From contig SGBD01000002.1 in NCBI GenBank assembly GCA_004195035.1, positions 186,001 through 250,000 on the forward strand: DNA of 64,000 nucleotides, given 5' to 3'. This DNA is from Candidatus Acidulodesulfobacterium ferriphilum (GTDB lineage: Bacteria; SZUA-79; Acidulodesulfobacterales; Acidulodesulfobacteraceae). Both the position numbers and the translations under genes were made by a program. Shown here in pieces: positions 44,356-51,891 of this stretch; the first letter of the stretch is position 1, and the number at the start of each line of letters is the position of its first letter. A model generated the notes under the pieces. That model was not told the DNA's origin and searched no databases. It worked only from the letters and a program-made list of their open reading frames with translations.

Positions 44356-45357
44356 TTAATTTCCCAACTCTATAGCCTGCAAAGCCATTTCGGAAAAAAT
44401 TAAAGAACAGCAAACCTCGGATAATTTAGGCTTTAATCCTAATTTCACGCTAAAAGGTATAATGCCTTCGGAAGGATATGCGATGCCGTTTAATCCCGAT
44501 TTTACGGCTAACTCCTCGATTTTAAATTTATTTAAACCGTAAGGCCTTTCGCATCCCAAAAGGACGGGGATGCTAAGAAATTTTTTGCGGGCATACAGAA
44601 AAATATCTCCGATTTCTTCAGGCTCCGGCGGTGCAATATTTTCCATCTTTGTATTATGCATAGGCATAAAACCAACCAGCACAAGGGAAGAAATATTATA
44701 GCGCGATATAATATCTATCGCGTTATACTCTCCCGCAATTTTTCCATGTTTTAGCCCTATTACGACATGGGGGGAGGATGGAATATTCCTTTCCGACAAG
44801 AATTTCAGAGAATTTTCATAATCTGAAACGGTTGCGTTGAGATGATAGACCTTGCGGATAGTATCCTCGTCGCCGATAATATCCAGCATAGCGGAATCTA
44901 CGCCGGCGCTATAAAGCCCGTCCGCTATCTCTTCCGTAATTAACCCGCAATGCACTATAACCTTGAGATTAAAATCTGATTTTATCCTTTTTATAGCGCC
45001 TATATAAGGAAGAATATCTACTATCCCCCTGCTGTTAGAACCGCCGCTTAATAAAAACCCGCTGCCGTTTGACTTATAAATAGAATATGCCCTTTCGTAA
45101 AGACTGTCCTCTGTTACGACCGGAGCCATAGATTTTAAAATTTCGGCATTGCAATGCTCGCATTTTAAAGAACATGCCTCGCCCGTAATAGAAAAAGGGG
45201 GGAAGGAATCCGACTTGTTATTTTTAAAATCCTCGGTCTCGTAAGCCTTTATGCTTGGGGCATAAAAGTGCATCTCCGAATTAAAATTTGCCTTTCTTAT
45301 TTTGAATCCTTCTAAGTAGTCCCGGCTAAAATCTTCGTTAAATTCATAAAAACTCAT
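44356..45357 (-). CDS. lipS1: Radical SAM enzyme, LipS1-like (lipoyl sulfur insertion)
   Basis: The 333-residue protein has a CSLKCEHC radical-SAM cysteine motif near residue 63 and a short C-terminal segment SEVCCSLIF with two cysteines. It sits 10 bp after the second lipoate-binding gene and 64 bp before the ligase, so it belongs to one operon with them. The inferred role is a partner of the other radical SAM protein in making the lipoyl group on LbpA. The sequence has no clear resemblance to LipA. Which of the two is S1 is unsure. Confidence 0.7.
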   Translation of the reverse strand: MSFYEFNEDFSRDYLEGFKIRKANFNSEMHFYAPSIKAYETEDFKNNKSDSFPPFSITGEACSLKCEHCNAEILKSMAPVVTEDSLYERAYSIYKSNGSGFLLSGGSNSRGIVDILPYIGAIKRIKSDFNLKVIVHCGLITEEIADGLYSAGVDSAMLDIIGDEDTIRKVYHLNATVSDYENSLKFLSERNIPSSPHVVIGLKHGKIAGEYNAIDIISRYNISSLVLVGFMPMHNTKMENIAPPEPEEIGDIFLYARKKFLSIPVLLGCERPYGLNKFKIEELAVKSGLNGIAYPSEGIIPFSVKLGLKPKLSEVCCSLIFSEMALQAIELGN

Positions 45358-45366
45358 ATTTATTTA

Positions 45367-45813
45367 TTATCTCTTTTTACAAATTATATCTTCGTCTTCC
45401 AATTTTTTTATATACGATTTAACCGCCTCTTCTCCCGTGGGCAGAGAATTTATATCCGACAATGATTCGGGAAGCGGCTTTAATTTTACTATCCATCCCT
45501 TTCCATAAGGATCAATGTTGATGATATGGGAATCTTTTTCCAATTCATGGTTAATATCGACTATTTCTCCTGAAAAAGGCATCGGAAAAGGTCCGACATA
45601 TTTTCCGCTTTCTATAGTGGCTGCGCTTTTGCCCTTTTTTATAATCTTTCCGACAGCCTTTACATCGGCATAAAGAATCTTGCCTGCTAAAGATTGAGCC
45701 GGGTCGGTCATACCAAATGTAAAAGTCCCGTCATCATTTTTTCTGCCCCATACCTGGTTTTCGATATCATAGTATAAATCCTCAGGGATATTGCATTCAT
45801 TAAAAAGTGCCAT
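45367..45813 (-). CDS. lbpA: Lipoate-binding protein, GcvH-like (LbpA), second copy
   Basis: The 148-residue protein has a GcvH/lipoyl fold: LAGKILYADVKAVGKIIKKG, the lipoyl lysine in ATIESGKYVGP, and FPMPFSGEIVDINHEL. In the sHdr system such proteins carry the sulfur-oxidation lipoyl cofactor and are not part of glycine cleavage; no gcvT or gcvP is near. It starts at an ATG behind AGGAGGACATATCA and lies 28 bp after the first copy. Confidence 0.88.
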   Translation of the reverse strand: MALFNECNIPEDLYYDIENQVWGRKNDDGTFTFGMTDPAQSLAGKILYADVKAVGKIIKKGKSAATIESGKYVGPFPMPFSGEIVDINHELEKDSHIINIDPYGKGWIVKLKPLPESLSDINSLPTGEEAVKSYIKKLEDEDIICKKR

Positions 45814-45841
45814 TGATATGTCCTCCTACGACTGATATAGA

Positions 45842-46279
45842 TTATTCGCATTTAATTCCGTCGGCTTCTATCTTTTTCTTATATGCATCCACGGCTTCTT
45901 TTCCGGTAAGGAGATTTTTTTTATCCGCTTCGGCGTCGGCAGGCTTTATTTTGCAAACCCACCCTTTTCCGTAAGGATCGGTATTAATGGCGGACACATC
46001 TTTAACTAAGTCCTCGTTGATGGCAACTATTTCGCCCGAGAATGGAGCGGGAACAGGACCGACATACTTACCGCTTTCGACTGTCGCAACAGACTTTAAT
46101 TGAGCGATTTTTTGCCCGACCTTTTTTGGAGTAATGTACAGAAGTTTGCCTGCTAAGCTTTGGGCTACGCTTGTCATTCCGATTGTAACCGTGCCGTCAG
46201 ATTCGATTTTTCCCCATACATGTTTTTCGACGCTGTAATACAAATGCTCGGGAATATCACATCCGTTAAGTTTTGACAT
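45842..46279 (-). CDS. lbpA: Lipoate-binding protein, GcvH-like (LbpA), first copy
   Basis: The 145-residue protein has LAGKLLYITPKKVGQKIAQL, the lipoyl lysine in SVATVESGKYVGP, and PAPFSGEIVAINEDL, matching its neighbour along most of its length, a tandem duplication. It is the first gene after a terminator and has its own promoter (46325-46353). Two LbpAs may serve different partners or shuttle steps. Confidence 0.88.
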   Translation of the reverse strand: MSKLNGCDIPEHLYYSVEKHVWGKIESDGTVTIGMTSVAQSLAGKLLYITPKKVGQKIAQLKSVATVESGKYVGPVPAPFSGEIVAINEDLVKDVSAINTDPYGKGWVCKIKPADAEADKKNLLTGKEAVDAYKKKIEADGIKCE

Positions 46280-46324
46280 AATAAATTTTCCTCCTTATAT
46301 TTTTAATTTTATAAAATTTAATCT

Positions 46325-46353
46325 ATAATACTATAATTTTTTCTTATTCTCAA
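46325..46353 (-). promoter_or_regulatory. Sigma70-type promoter of the lbpA-lipS1-lplA unit
   Basis: On the minus strand TTGAGA (46348-46353) and TATTAT (46325-46330) are separated by exactly 17 bp. The predicted start is about 40 bp before the first lbpA start codon. It lies directly after a terminator, which supports an independent transcription unit. Confidence 0.65.
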
Positions 46354-46365
46354 GCATATTATATA

Positions 46366-46406
46366 TAAAAAAAACTGCCTGCTTTATTAAATAAAACAGG
46401 CAGTTT
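46366..46406 (-). terminator. Strong intrinsic terminator of the sHdr operon
   Basis: AAACTGCCTG pairs with CAGGCAGTTT, and inner bases (CTTTATT/AATAAAA) extend the stem. On the minus strand it is followed by TTTTTTTT, the classical form. It lies 41 bp after the hdrB2 stop codon and before the lbpA promoter, separating two transcription units. Confidence 0.88.
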
Positions 46407-46446
46407 AATATTTTTTATAAACCGGTGATGCGTAATTTAATTTTTA

Positions 46447-47352
46447 CTAAACAAGCCCCTTAGCTTTCAAAACTTCCATTGGATTAGATATAGGATCGGT
46501 TAATTTAAGCTCTTTTGGCGATTTACCCATGCTTAACCCTATCAGCTGCGTGAAATATACGACGGGAAGTTTTGCCTTTTCCCCATGCGCTTTTATAATT
46601 TCAGGCTGTTTAATATCCAGCGCCGCCCCACATAAAGGGCACGGCAATGCTAAAACATCGGCGCCCGCCTCTTTGGCGGCAGATAAAATAGCGGCCGATA
46701 AAGTTGCCGATAAGGACTCATCCTGCAATGCGTGCGCCCCGCCGCAACATGAAGCGGCAGCCTGAAACTCTACTATTTCAGCCCCTGTGGCTTTCAATAA
46801 ATCGTCTTGGAAGTGAGGGTTTTCGGAATCGTCTCTTTTGCTTTTATAGCCTGTTTTTGTAATAGTTTTTGGTCTTTCATACAGGCATCCGTAATAAGAA
46901 GCGACTTTAAGCCCTTTTAAAGATTTTTTAACGGAGGCTTTAATCTTTTCCGGACCCACTTCGTTATAAAATAATTCAAGAAAATGTCTTACATCTATAT
47001 CTCCTTCGTAAGTCCCATATCCCACATCTTTAAGGAATTTTATTACGCTGCCCTTTGCATCCGCATTTTCATTCATAGCGGCATTGGTTCTTAGAAGACT
47101 GTGATAGCAGCCGTTGCATGGCGTAACTACGGCATCCACATGAAATCTGCCTTTTGCGGAATCCATAACTCTCGCGGGAAGCATATAAGATAATTTTTCG
47201 TTCGAACCTTTCGCTTCAAGAGCCCCGCAACAGTTAAAATCGTCCACTTCCAATAAGTCTATGCCAAAGCCTTCCGCAACAATTTTTGTCGATTCATCAT
47301 ATGCCCTTGCCATTCCTTTTAAAGAACAGCCGGGAAAATATCCAATTTTCAT
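46447..47352 (-). CDS. shdrB2: HdrB2-like heterodisulfide-reductase subunit (sHdr)
   Basis: The 301-residue protein has two complete CCG domains: YFPGCSL, FNCCGALE and TPCNGC, then YYGCLYERP, SCCGGAHA and LPCPLCGAAL. These cysteine sets carry the unusual Fe-S clusters of HdrB and form the presumed disulfide-active centre. It overlaps the hdrC2 stop by four bases (ATGA), so translation is coupled. In the sHdr system it works with HdrC2 and the Hdr core to handle sulfur-bound substrate. Confidence 0.88.
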   Translation of the reverse strand: MKIGYFPGCSLKGMARAYDESTKIVAEGFGIDLLEVDDFNCCGALEAKGSNEKLSYMLPARVMDSAKGRFHVDAVVTPCNGCYHSLLRTNAAMNENADAKGSVIKFLKDVGYGTYEGDIDVRHFLELFYNEVGPEKIKASVKKSLKGLKVASYYGCLYERPKTITKTGYKSKRDDSENPHFQDDLLKATGAEIVEFQAAASCCGGAHALQDESLSATLSAAILSAAKEAGADVLALPCPLCGAALDIKQPEIIKAHGEKAKLPVVYFTQLIGLSMGKSPKELKLTDPISNPMEVLKAKGLV

Positions 47353-47993
47353 TGTAATTCCTCCTTTAACCTTTGGGAAACTTTCTTCCAGTCTTTAATC
47401 TTCCCGCCGAATAACTTAATTCTTCCGCTTGTAAGCATCTTAAACCCTAAAGAAAGCTGGTCCGCGCTCATCATATCCTTAAGCCTTCCGGTTTTGGAAT
47501 AGAAATCCTTTACTATTTTAACTTCATCGATTCTTCCATCCTCGATAACTTCTCCCATAAAGACTTCATCGAAAGCCTCATCGTTTGTAAGTTTTCCAAA
47601 TACCTTTCTATCCTCGAGGAATTTGGCGATAGCCCTGACGACTTCCTGTGTATTAACGCCTCTCGGACACCTATGCGTGCATCTTTGGCATGAAACGCAT
47701 TTCCAGACTAAATCTTTATTTTCATTCACTAATATATCGTAATGCCCTCTTCTGACTAAATCGATAAATCTCCTTGGATTAAATTTATCGACAAAATCGG
47801 GAAGGGTGCATCCCCCGGTACATGTTCCGCATTGGTAGCATTTAACTATCGTAGAACCTCCGGGCAGCTTCTTAACCTCGTCAAGAAATTCCGTAGTAAC
47901 ATCCTCATATAATATTCTTGACGGCAGAAACTCTTTCCATATACCTGTGAGTTCAACACCATCTATAACCATTTTATCAGTATTTTCTGCCAT
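47349..47993 (-). CDS. shdrC2: HdrC2-like iron-sulfur subunit (sHdr)
   Basis: The 214-residue protein has two 4Fe-4S motifs: CYQCGTCTGGC near residue 55 and CVSCQRCTHRCPRGVN near 105. It passes electrons between the Hdr core and HdrB2. It ends with a TGA overlapping the hdrB2 ATG. The hdrA stop is 69 bp upstream, with no gene between. Confidence 0.88.
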   Translation of the reverse strand: MAENTDKMVIDGVELTGIWKEFLPSRILYEDVTTEFLDEVKKLPGGSTIVKCYQCGTCTGGCTLPDFVDKFNPRRFIDLVRRGHYDILVNENKDLVWKCVSCQRCTHRCPRGVNTQEVVRAIAKFLEDRKVFGKLTNDEAFDEVFMGEVIEDGRIDEVKIVKDFYSKTGRLKDMMSADQLSLGFKMLTSGRIKLFGGKIKDWKKVSQRLKEELQ

Positions 47994-48062
47994 TATAGAC
48001 TCCTTATAAATCTTATTTTATTAACATCATCAATCATCAATCATTAATATTAATTCTAAGCA

Positions 48063-49112
48063 TTAATTTTTTAAATTGCTTGCCACTTTTGCCGCAACTG
48101 CCGCGCCTTCGACTATACAATTTTCGATGTCCAACGGTCCCTTATCGGCACCCGCAATATATATGCCTGCCTTAGATGATTCGTTGGGACTTAAAAAATC
48201 ATCCTTCGGAGCAAGAAACCCGTAATCGTTTTGCTTAATGCCCAAAACTTTTGCGGCCTCTATCGTTCCGTCTCCCGCCGCAATTCCTGCCGCAAGAATA
48301 ATCATATCGACCGAATGTTGTATCGGCCTGTCCATGATGGTTTCTTCCGCCCTTAATGAAAGCTGCTGATTCTTAAGCGTAACTTCCGCGCCTCTGCCTC
48401 TGGTGAATATCACTTCGTAATCTTCCATGGCTTTACCGTAAAGTTCCTCCCAGCCCCTTCCGAACATTCTCATATCCATATAATAAACATAAACCTCGGA
48501 ATCGGGATATTTTTCCTTTATTTCTATTGCCTGCTTTGTGGAAACGACACAGCCTACCCTGCAACAATAAGGGTTGCCTACCTGTTTATCGCGGGAACCG
48601 ACACACTGAAAGATTGCAATCTTTTTTGGAACCTTGCCGTCTGACGGTCTTTTTAATTCCCCCTTTGTCGGGCCGTTAGGATTAAGCATCTCTTCGACCT
48701 CGGAATTTGTGACGACATCCTTAAATCTTCCATAGCCGTATTCCTGCTTTACGATAGGGTCAAAGTGTTCGAATCCTGTAGCCACAACAATCGCCCCAAA
48801 AGTCTCCTCGCTTTCGCCCTTAGAATTTTTTATCTTTGCTTTAAATTCAGGAGCGCTGCCTGAAACTGATACTACGCGCGAATGCTTATGCACTTTAATA
48901 TTCGAATTGCTTTCCACGGCTTTAATAACGGGGTCTATTACATCTCCCGCAGGTCTTAAATCCGGTGCAAGCTTATAATACTTATGCTTTACCACCTGTC
49001 CGCCCAAATAATCTTCCTTTTCAACCAAAGAAACATTATAACCCATTCCTGCAAGTTCCGATGCAGCTTTAAGTCCAGTAACTCCTCCGCCGATTACCAA
49101 AACAGTTTTCAC
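48063..49112 (-). CDS. shdrA: HdrA-like flavoprotein (sHdr)
   Basis: The 349-residue flavoprotein has an FAD-binding LVIGGGVTGLKAASELAGMG at the start and FQCVGSRDKQVGNPYCCRVGC in the middle, whose cysteines are the HdrA Fe-S ligands. The C-terminal GIYIAGADKGPLDIENCIVE is FAD-binding. It is short compared with methanogen HdrA (about 650), as expected for the sulfur-linked type. It starts at GTG 49112, 9 bp after AGGAGG. It would exchange electrons with an unidentified carrier. Confidence 0.88.
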   Translation of the reverse strand: MKTVLVIGGGVTGLKAASELAGMGYNVSLVEKEDYLGGQVVKHKYYKLAPDLRPAGDVIDPVIKAVESNSNIKVHKHSRVVSVSGSAPEFKAKIKNSKGESEETFGAIVVATGFEHFDPIVKQEYGYGRFKDVVTNSEVEEMLNPNGPTKGELKRPSDGKVPKKIAIFQCVGSRDKQVGNPYCCRVGCVVSTKQAIEIKEKYPDSEVYVYYMDMRMFGRGWEELYGKAMEDYEVIFTRGRGAEVTLKNQQLSLRAEETIMDRPIQHSVDMIILAAGIAAGDGTIEAAKVLGIKQNDYGFLAPKDDFLSPNESSKAGIYIAGADKGPLDIENCIVEGAAVAAKVASNLKN

Positions 49113-49164
49113 CTTAAAATACCTCCTTTAATGAATATAATTTTACTTTTTTAAATGTTGTTTT

Positions 49165-49188
49165 GGGGACGGACTTAAGCCTGTCCCC
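49165..49188. repeat. Imperfect palindrome of the GGGGACAG type
   Basis: GGGGACGGACTTAAGCCTGTCCCC is a near-palindrome related to the perfect one inside virB4 (10487-10512). It lies in the 101-bp gap between hdrA and hdrB1. Confidence 0.65.
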
Positions 49189-49213
49189 TTATTCAATAAT
49201 TTAATATTTATAT

Positions 49214-50305
49214 TTAATTATATGCTATACCCATCTTATCTAAAAGCGGTTCGACGGGCGTTACATGAAAGTTTAAACCTGCTTCTTTAAACGGATGAGC
49301 GCCTAAAGCAAGCGCCGCAAGCTGGGAATAGAATACAACCGGGTAATGATAATCTTCTCCGACGGCCTTCTGTATCCATTGCGTTTTATCAAAAGTCGTT
49401 CCGCAGCCTGTGCAGTTAACTAATATCATATCGGGATCTACTTCTTGTTTAATGGCTTTCAGCTTAATATTTTGCGCAGACCGTGTAAATTCCCTATTGA
49501 CAAGAATATGCCTGAAGCCGAAGCCGCAGCACATAAACCATTTTGAATACTCTTCCATTTGAACGCCCAGCGTGGAAGCAAGACCTCCGACAACTATCGG
49601 CCTTTTTCCGCCGATAATATCGTCCGATACCTGCTTAAAGAAATGGCATCCGTAATGTTCGACAGCCCTTAATCCTTTAATCCCTTCAAGTCTTTTTGGA
49701 TCGGCGCTCGCCAGTATCTTATCCCTCAGGGCATATGCAATTTCACTGTCATGAATAATTTCTTCAGGGATAACAAGTTCTCTGCCGAGTTTTGCAAGAA
49801 CCTTCTTTACGGAATCCCTGAGTTCTTTATTGCCGACAAGAAGATGCCTCATCTCAAGATAGTTGCCGAAACTTGTAACACAGTGTATCGTGAAATTATA
49901 GCCTTCTTCATAAGCCCTGTGCCAGTTTCTGGCGGCAACGGACGCTAACTGAACAAGATTACCGAGTCCTGATGCATGATAATTCCAGGCGGTGCAGGAA
50001 GTCTGCTGCATATCGTTGTAGTATTTAATTCCAAGCTTATCCCTGTAATAAAAATTCGACCTTGGAACCCCCGGAAGATTGGCGCACTGTCCGCAGCTTT
50101 TATGCTGATAATGCATATCTAAAGGAACCCTCTTTTTTATTCCGTACATAACCTCTTCTTCTTTATAAGGACCGATTAGATGGGCAATCTTAATCTCGCC
50201 CTCTTCTTCCAATTTTTTCATCTCCGCCCTTATATCATGGACATGGTAATTCATACCTTTCCCATGGTTTATTCCCGTTTTGACATCATTTATTTCATAA
50301 GACAT
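49214..50305 (-). CDS. shdrB1: HdrB1-like subunit (sHdr) with a degenerate first CCG domain
   Basis: The product is 363 residues from the ATG at 50303-50305, behind GGAGGGC. A TTG four codons earlier is less likely. The second CCG domain is complete (HYGCHFFKQ, MCCGFGFRH, NCTGCGTTF). The first is altered (SCGQCANLPGVPR, QTSCTAWNY, HCVTSFGN) and cannot hold the same cluster. HdrB1 of the sHdr type shows this pattern, so it probably has a structural or electron-transfer role. It is 99 bp after the hdrC1 stop. Confidence 0.85.
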   Translation of the reverse strand: MSYEINDVKTGINHGKGMNYHVHDIRAEMKKLEEEGEIKIAHLIGPYKEEEVMYGIKKRVPLDMHYQHKSCGQCANLPGVPRSNFYYRDKLGIKYYNDMQQTSCTAWNYHASGLGNLVQLASVAARNWHRAYEEGYNFTIHCVTSFGNYLEMRHLLVGNKELRDSVKKVLAKLGRELVIPEEIIHDSEIAYALRDKILASADPKRLEGIKGLRAVEHYGCHFFKQVSDDIIGGKRPIVVGGLASTLGVQMEEYSKWFMCCGFGFRHILVNREFTRSAQNIKLKAIKQEVDPDMILVNCTGCGTTFDKTQWIQKAVGEDYHYPVVFYSQLAALALGAHPFKEAGLNFHVTPVEPLLDKMGIAYN

Positions 50306-50404
50306 AATGCCCTCCAAAATTAACTTAAATTTATTAACTTATCGATTGTCATTCCCGCAAAAGCCGGGATATTTATTTAATTTAATTCAACCTTTATGTT
50401 TATT

Positions 50405-51139
50405 TTATTTTTTGGATGCCTCAAGTTTAGCTTTCTTTTCTTCTATTTTAGCTTCCATTTCTTCCGCCTTGTCCTCCATATCCTCTTGAACGATATCGAC
50501 TAAAAAGGGGAACACCGTTCCAACCTTCTCGAGCGCTCCGCTTTCTTCCCATATCTTTTGCATTTCGTATATAGTATAATCTTCGGCTGCCCATGCTCTA
50601 TCTACGACATTCATGCCCGGAAACCCTTCAAAAAGTTCCTCTCTCATCTCCATTTTTTTGGATGACAACTCTATCATTCTGGGACCCCAATCTGGAAATG
50701 CATCGGGAGAAAGCATATCGGGAGCTAACTGGTTTCCCCTTGTAAGAACCAATTTTGCAATTCTTGTATAACCTGCAAGCGCTTCCGCCGCAAGACCTTC
50801 TCTAACGGCAATCTCTCTCATAGCCATAACGATATCCGCTGCGGAGTTTTCTTTCGGACACCTGTATTTGCAACTGTAGCACTGGGCGCAATTCCAAATT
50901 TTGCCCTTCATATACTCTTCTATCGTCTCTTCGTCGCCCTCGATCATCATCTGACAGACTTCACGCGGGGAATAATCATAAAAAGCTGCGGCGGGACAAT
51001 TAGCCACGCAGGTTCCGCAATTCAAACAACCGTGAAGGGACTCTTTAATACGGAAATCTTTCATAATTTCCTTATAAAAATGCCCCCCCTTGGTGCTTTC
51101 AATCTTTTCTGTGATAGGATTTTTGGTTTCTTCACTCAT
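50405..51139 (-). CDS. shdrC1: HdrC1-like iron-sulfur subunit (sHdr)
   Basis: The 244-residue protein has CLNCGTCVANCPAA (about residue 37) and CAQCYSCKYRCPKEN (about 83), two complete 4Fe-4S motifs. The C-terminal 35 residues are a charged, coiled-coil-like helix (EDKAEEMEAKIEEKKAKLEA) not seen in HdrC2. It is the first gene of the hdr operon, with AGGAGG upstream, and follows the ArsR regulator gene after 253 bp. Confidence 0.87.
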   Translation of the reverse strand: MSEETKNPITEKIESTKGGHFYKEIMKDFRIKESLHGCLNCGTCVANCPAAAFYDYSPREVCQMMIEGDEETIEEYMKGKIWNCAQCYSCKYRCPKENSAADIVMAMREIAVREGLAAEALAGYTRIAKLVLTRGNQLAPDMLSPDAFPDWGPRMIELSSKKMEMREELFEGFPGMNVVDRAWAAEDYTIYEMQKIWEESGALEKVGTVFPFLVDIVQEDMEDKAEEMEAKIEEKKAKLEASKK

Positions 51140-51392
51140 TTAAAATACCTCCTCATATTTATATATTTTAATCAAGTCGCCTCGCAACTTTTAGGGTAAA
51201 CATATTCTTCTGCTAAAAAGCAGTGCTTTTTAATATCTGCAGAAGAATATATGTCGATCTTTTTGATATTTTATTGATTAATTTTTGACATAATTCCAAC
51301 ATGGTTATTTTTTGCAGAAGCAAAAAATAACCTTCTAAAAATAAAAAACACTACGCGGAAATTTGAATTTTAAACTATGGAAGCGGTACTGC
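51140..51392. promoter_or_regulatory. Leader region between the ArsR gene and hdrC1 with two strong hairpins
   Basis: The region holds an inverted repeat CATATTCTTCTGC / GCAGAAGAATATATG (51201-51253) whose loop contains a second hairpin, and a perfect 13-bp hairpin GGTTATTTTTTGC-AGAA-GCAAAAAATAACC (51303-51332). No reading frame and no clear promoter are seen. It would form a structured leader of hdr messenger read from the ArsR promoter. Confidence 0.55.
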
Positions 51393-51779
51393 TCACGGAC
51401 CCGTGCTGCCATCTGTTTCAGGAAAGATATCGTCAGATATTCTTATATCCTTAAAATCCTTTGCGTCTTTGATCTCTTTTATGTCTTTTATTAATTGTCT
51501 TATTTTAGAATTTTTTAAATAATACAAAAGCTTATTGTCTTCTCTTTTGTAATCGACCATTGCGGTATTTCTTAAAACGGCTAAATGTTGGGAAATATTA
51601 GATTGGGATTTTCCGAGGGCGGAAGATATATCGTTTACGCTGACTTCTTCACCTTCAACAATGCAGAGAATTCCAAGTCTCGTTGGATTGGAAAGCAGCT
51701 TAAAAATATAAGCCAATTCCTTGCATTTTCTGTTCAGATTTGTATCGTCGACACAGAATTCTTTTTCCATTTTTCCCAT
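51393..51779 (-). CDS. ArsR-family regulator of the sHdr operon
   Basis: The 128-residue protein is a winged helix-turn-helix of the ArsR type: LSNPTRLGILCIVEGEEVSV, then SALGKSQSNISQHLAVLR as recognition helix. Cysteines at C9, C19 and C39; C39 occupies the alpha-2 site used by persulfide-sensing SqrR/BigR/sHdrR. The second alpha-5 cysteine of those sensors is absent here, since the C-terminal part has none. It is placed divergently with nothing, but directly upstream of hdrC1 on the same strand, and has operator-like palindromes (51794-51840) at its own start, so it is likely an autoregulated sulfur-responsive repressor. Confidence 0.82.
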   Translation of the reverse strand: MGKMEKEFCVDDTNLNRKCKELAYIFKLLSNPTRLGILCIVEGEEVSVNDISSALGKSQSNISQHLAVLRNTAMVDYKREDNKLLYYLKNSKIRQLIKDIKEIKDAKDFKDIRISDDIFPETDGSTGP

Positions 51780-51793
51780 TTTTTAATTACTTA

Positions 51794-51810
51794 GTGATAT
51801 AACATATCAC
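51794..51810. promoter_or_regulatory. Palindrome upstream of the ArsR gene
   Basis: GTGATAT-AAC-ATATCAC is a perfect 7-bp inverted repeat, 15 bp before the start codon. It could be a second repressor site or an mRNA hairpin over the ribosome site. Confidence 0.5.
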
Positions 51811-51820
51811 AATTATGCGT

Positions 51821-51857
51821 ATATTCTAAATATAGAATATTCTAAAATTCTTGTCAA
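51821..51857 (-). promoter_or_regulatory. Promoter and operator of the ArsR gene
   Basis: On the minus strand TTGACA (51852-51857) and TATATT (51829-51834) are 17 bp apart, a near-consensus promoter. The palindrome ATATTCTAAATATAGAATAT (51821-51840) covers the -10 and the downstream side, in the style of ArsR-family operators. A repressor bound there would block polymerase, which suggests autorepression and probably control of the hdr genes downstream. Confidence 0.78.
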
Positions 51858-51891
51858 GCAAAAAAATAAAAAAATGTTCTAATATCAAAAA

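Noticed and set aside
45367-46279. Glycine-cleavage H proteins
   Set aside because: No gcvT or gcvP near; the context is sHdr and lipoate assembly, so LbpA is preferred.
47349-47352. UGA stop of hdrC2 as a selenocysteine codon
   Set aside because: It is a normal ATGA start-stop overlap with hdrB2, and the protein is complete by comparison with HdrC.
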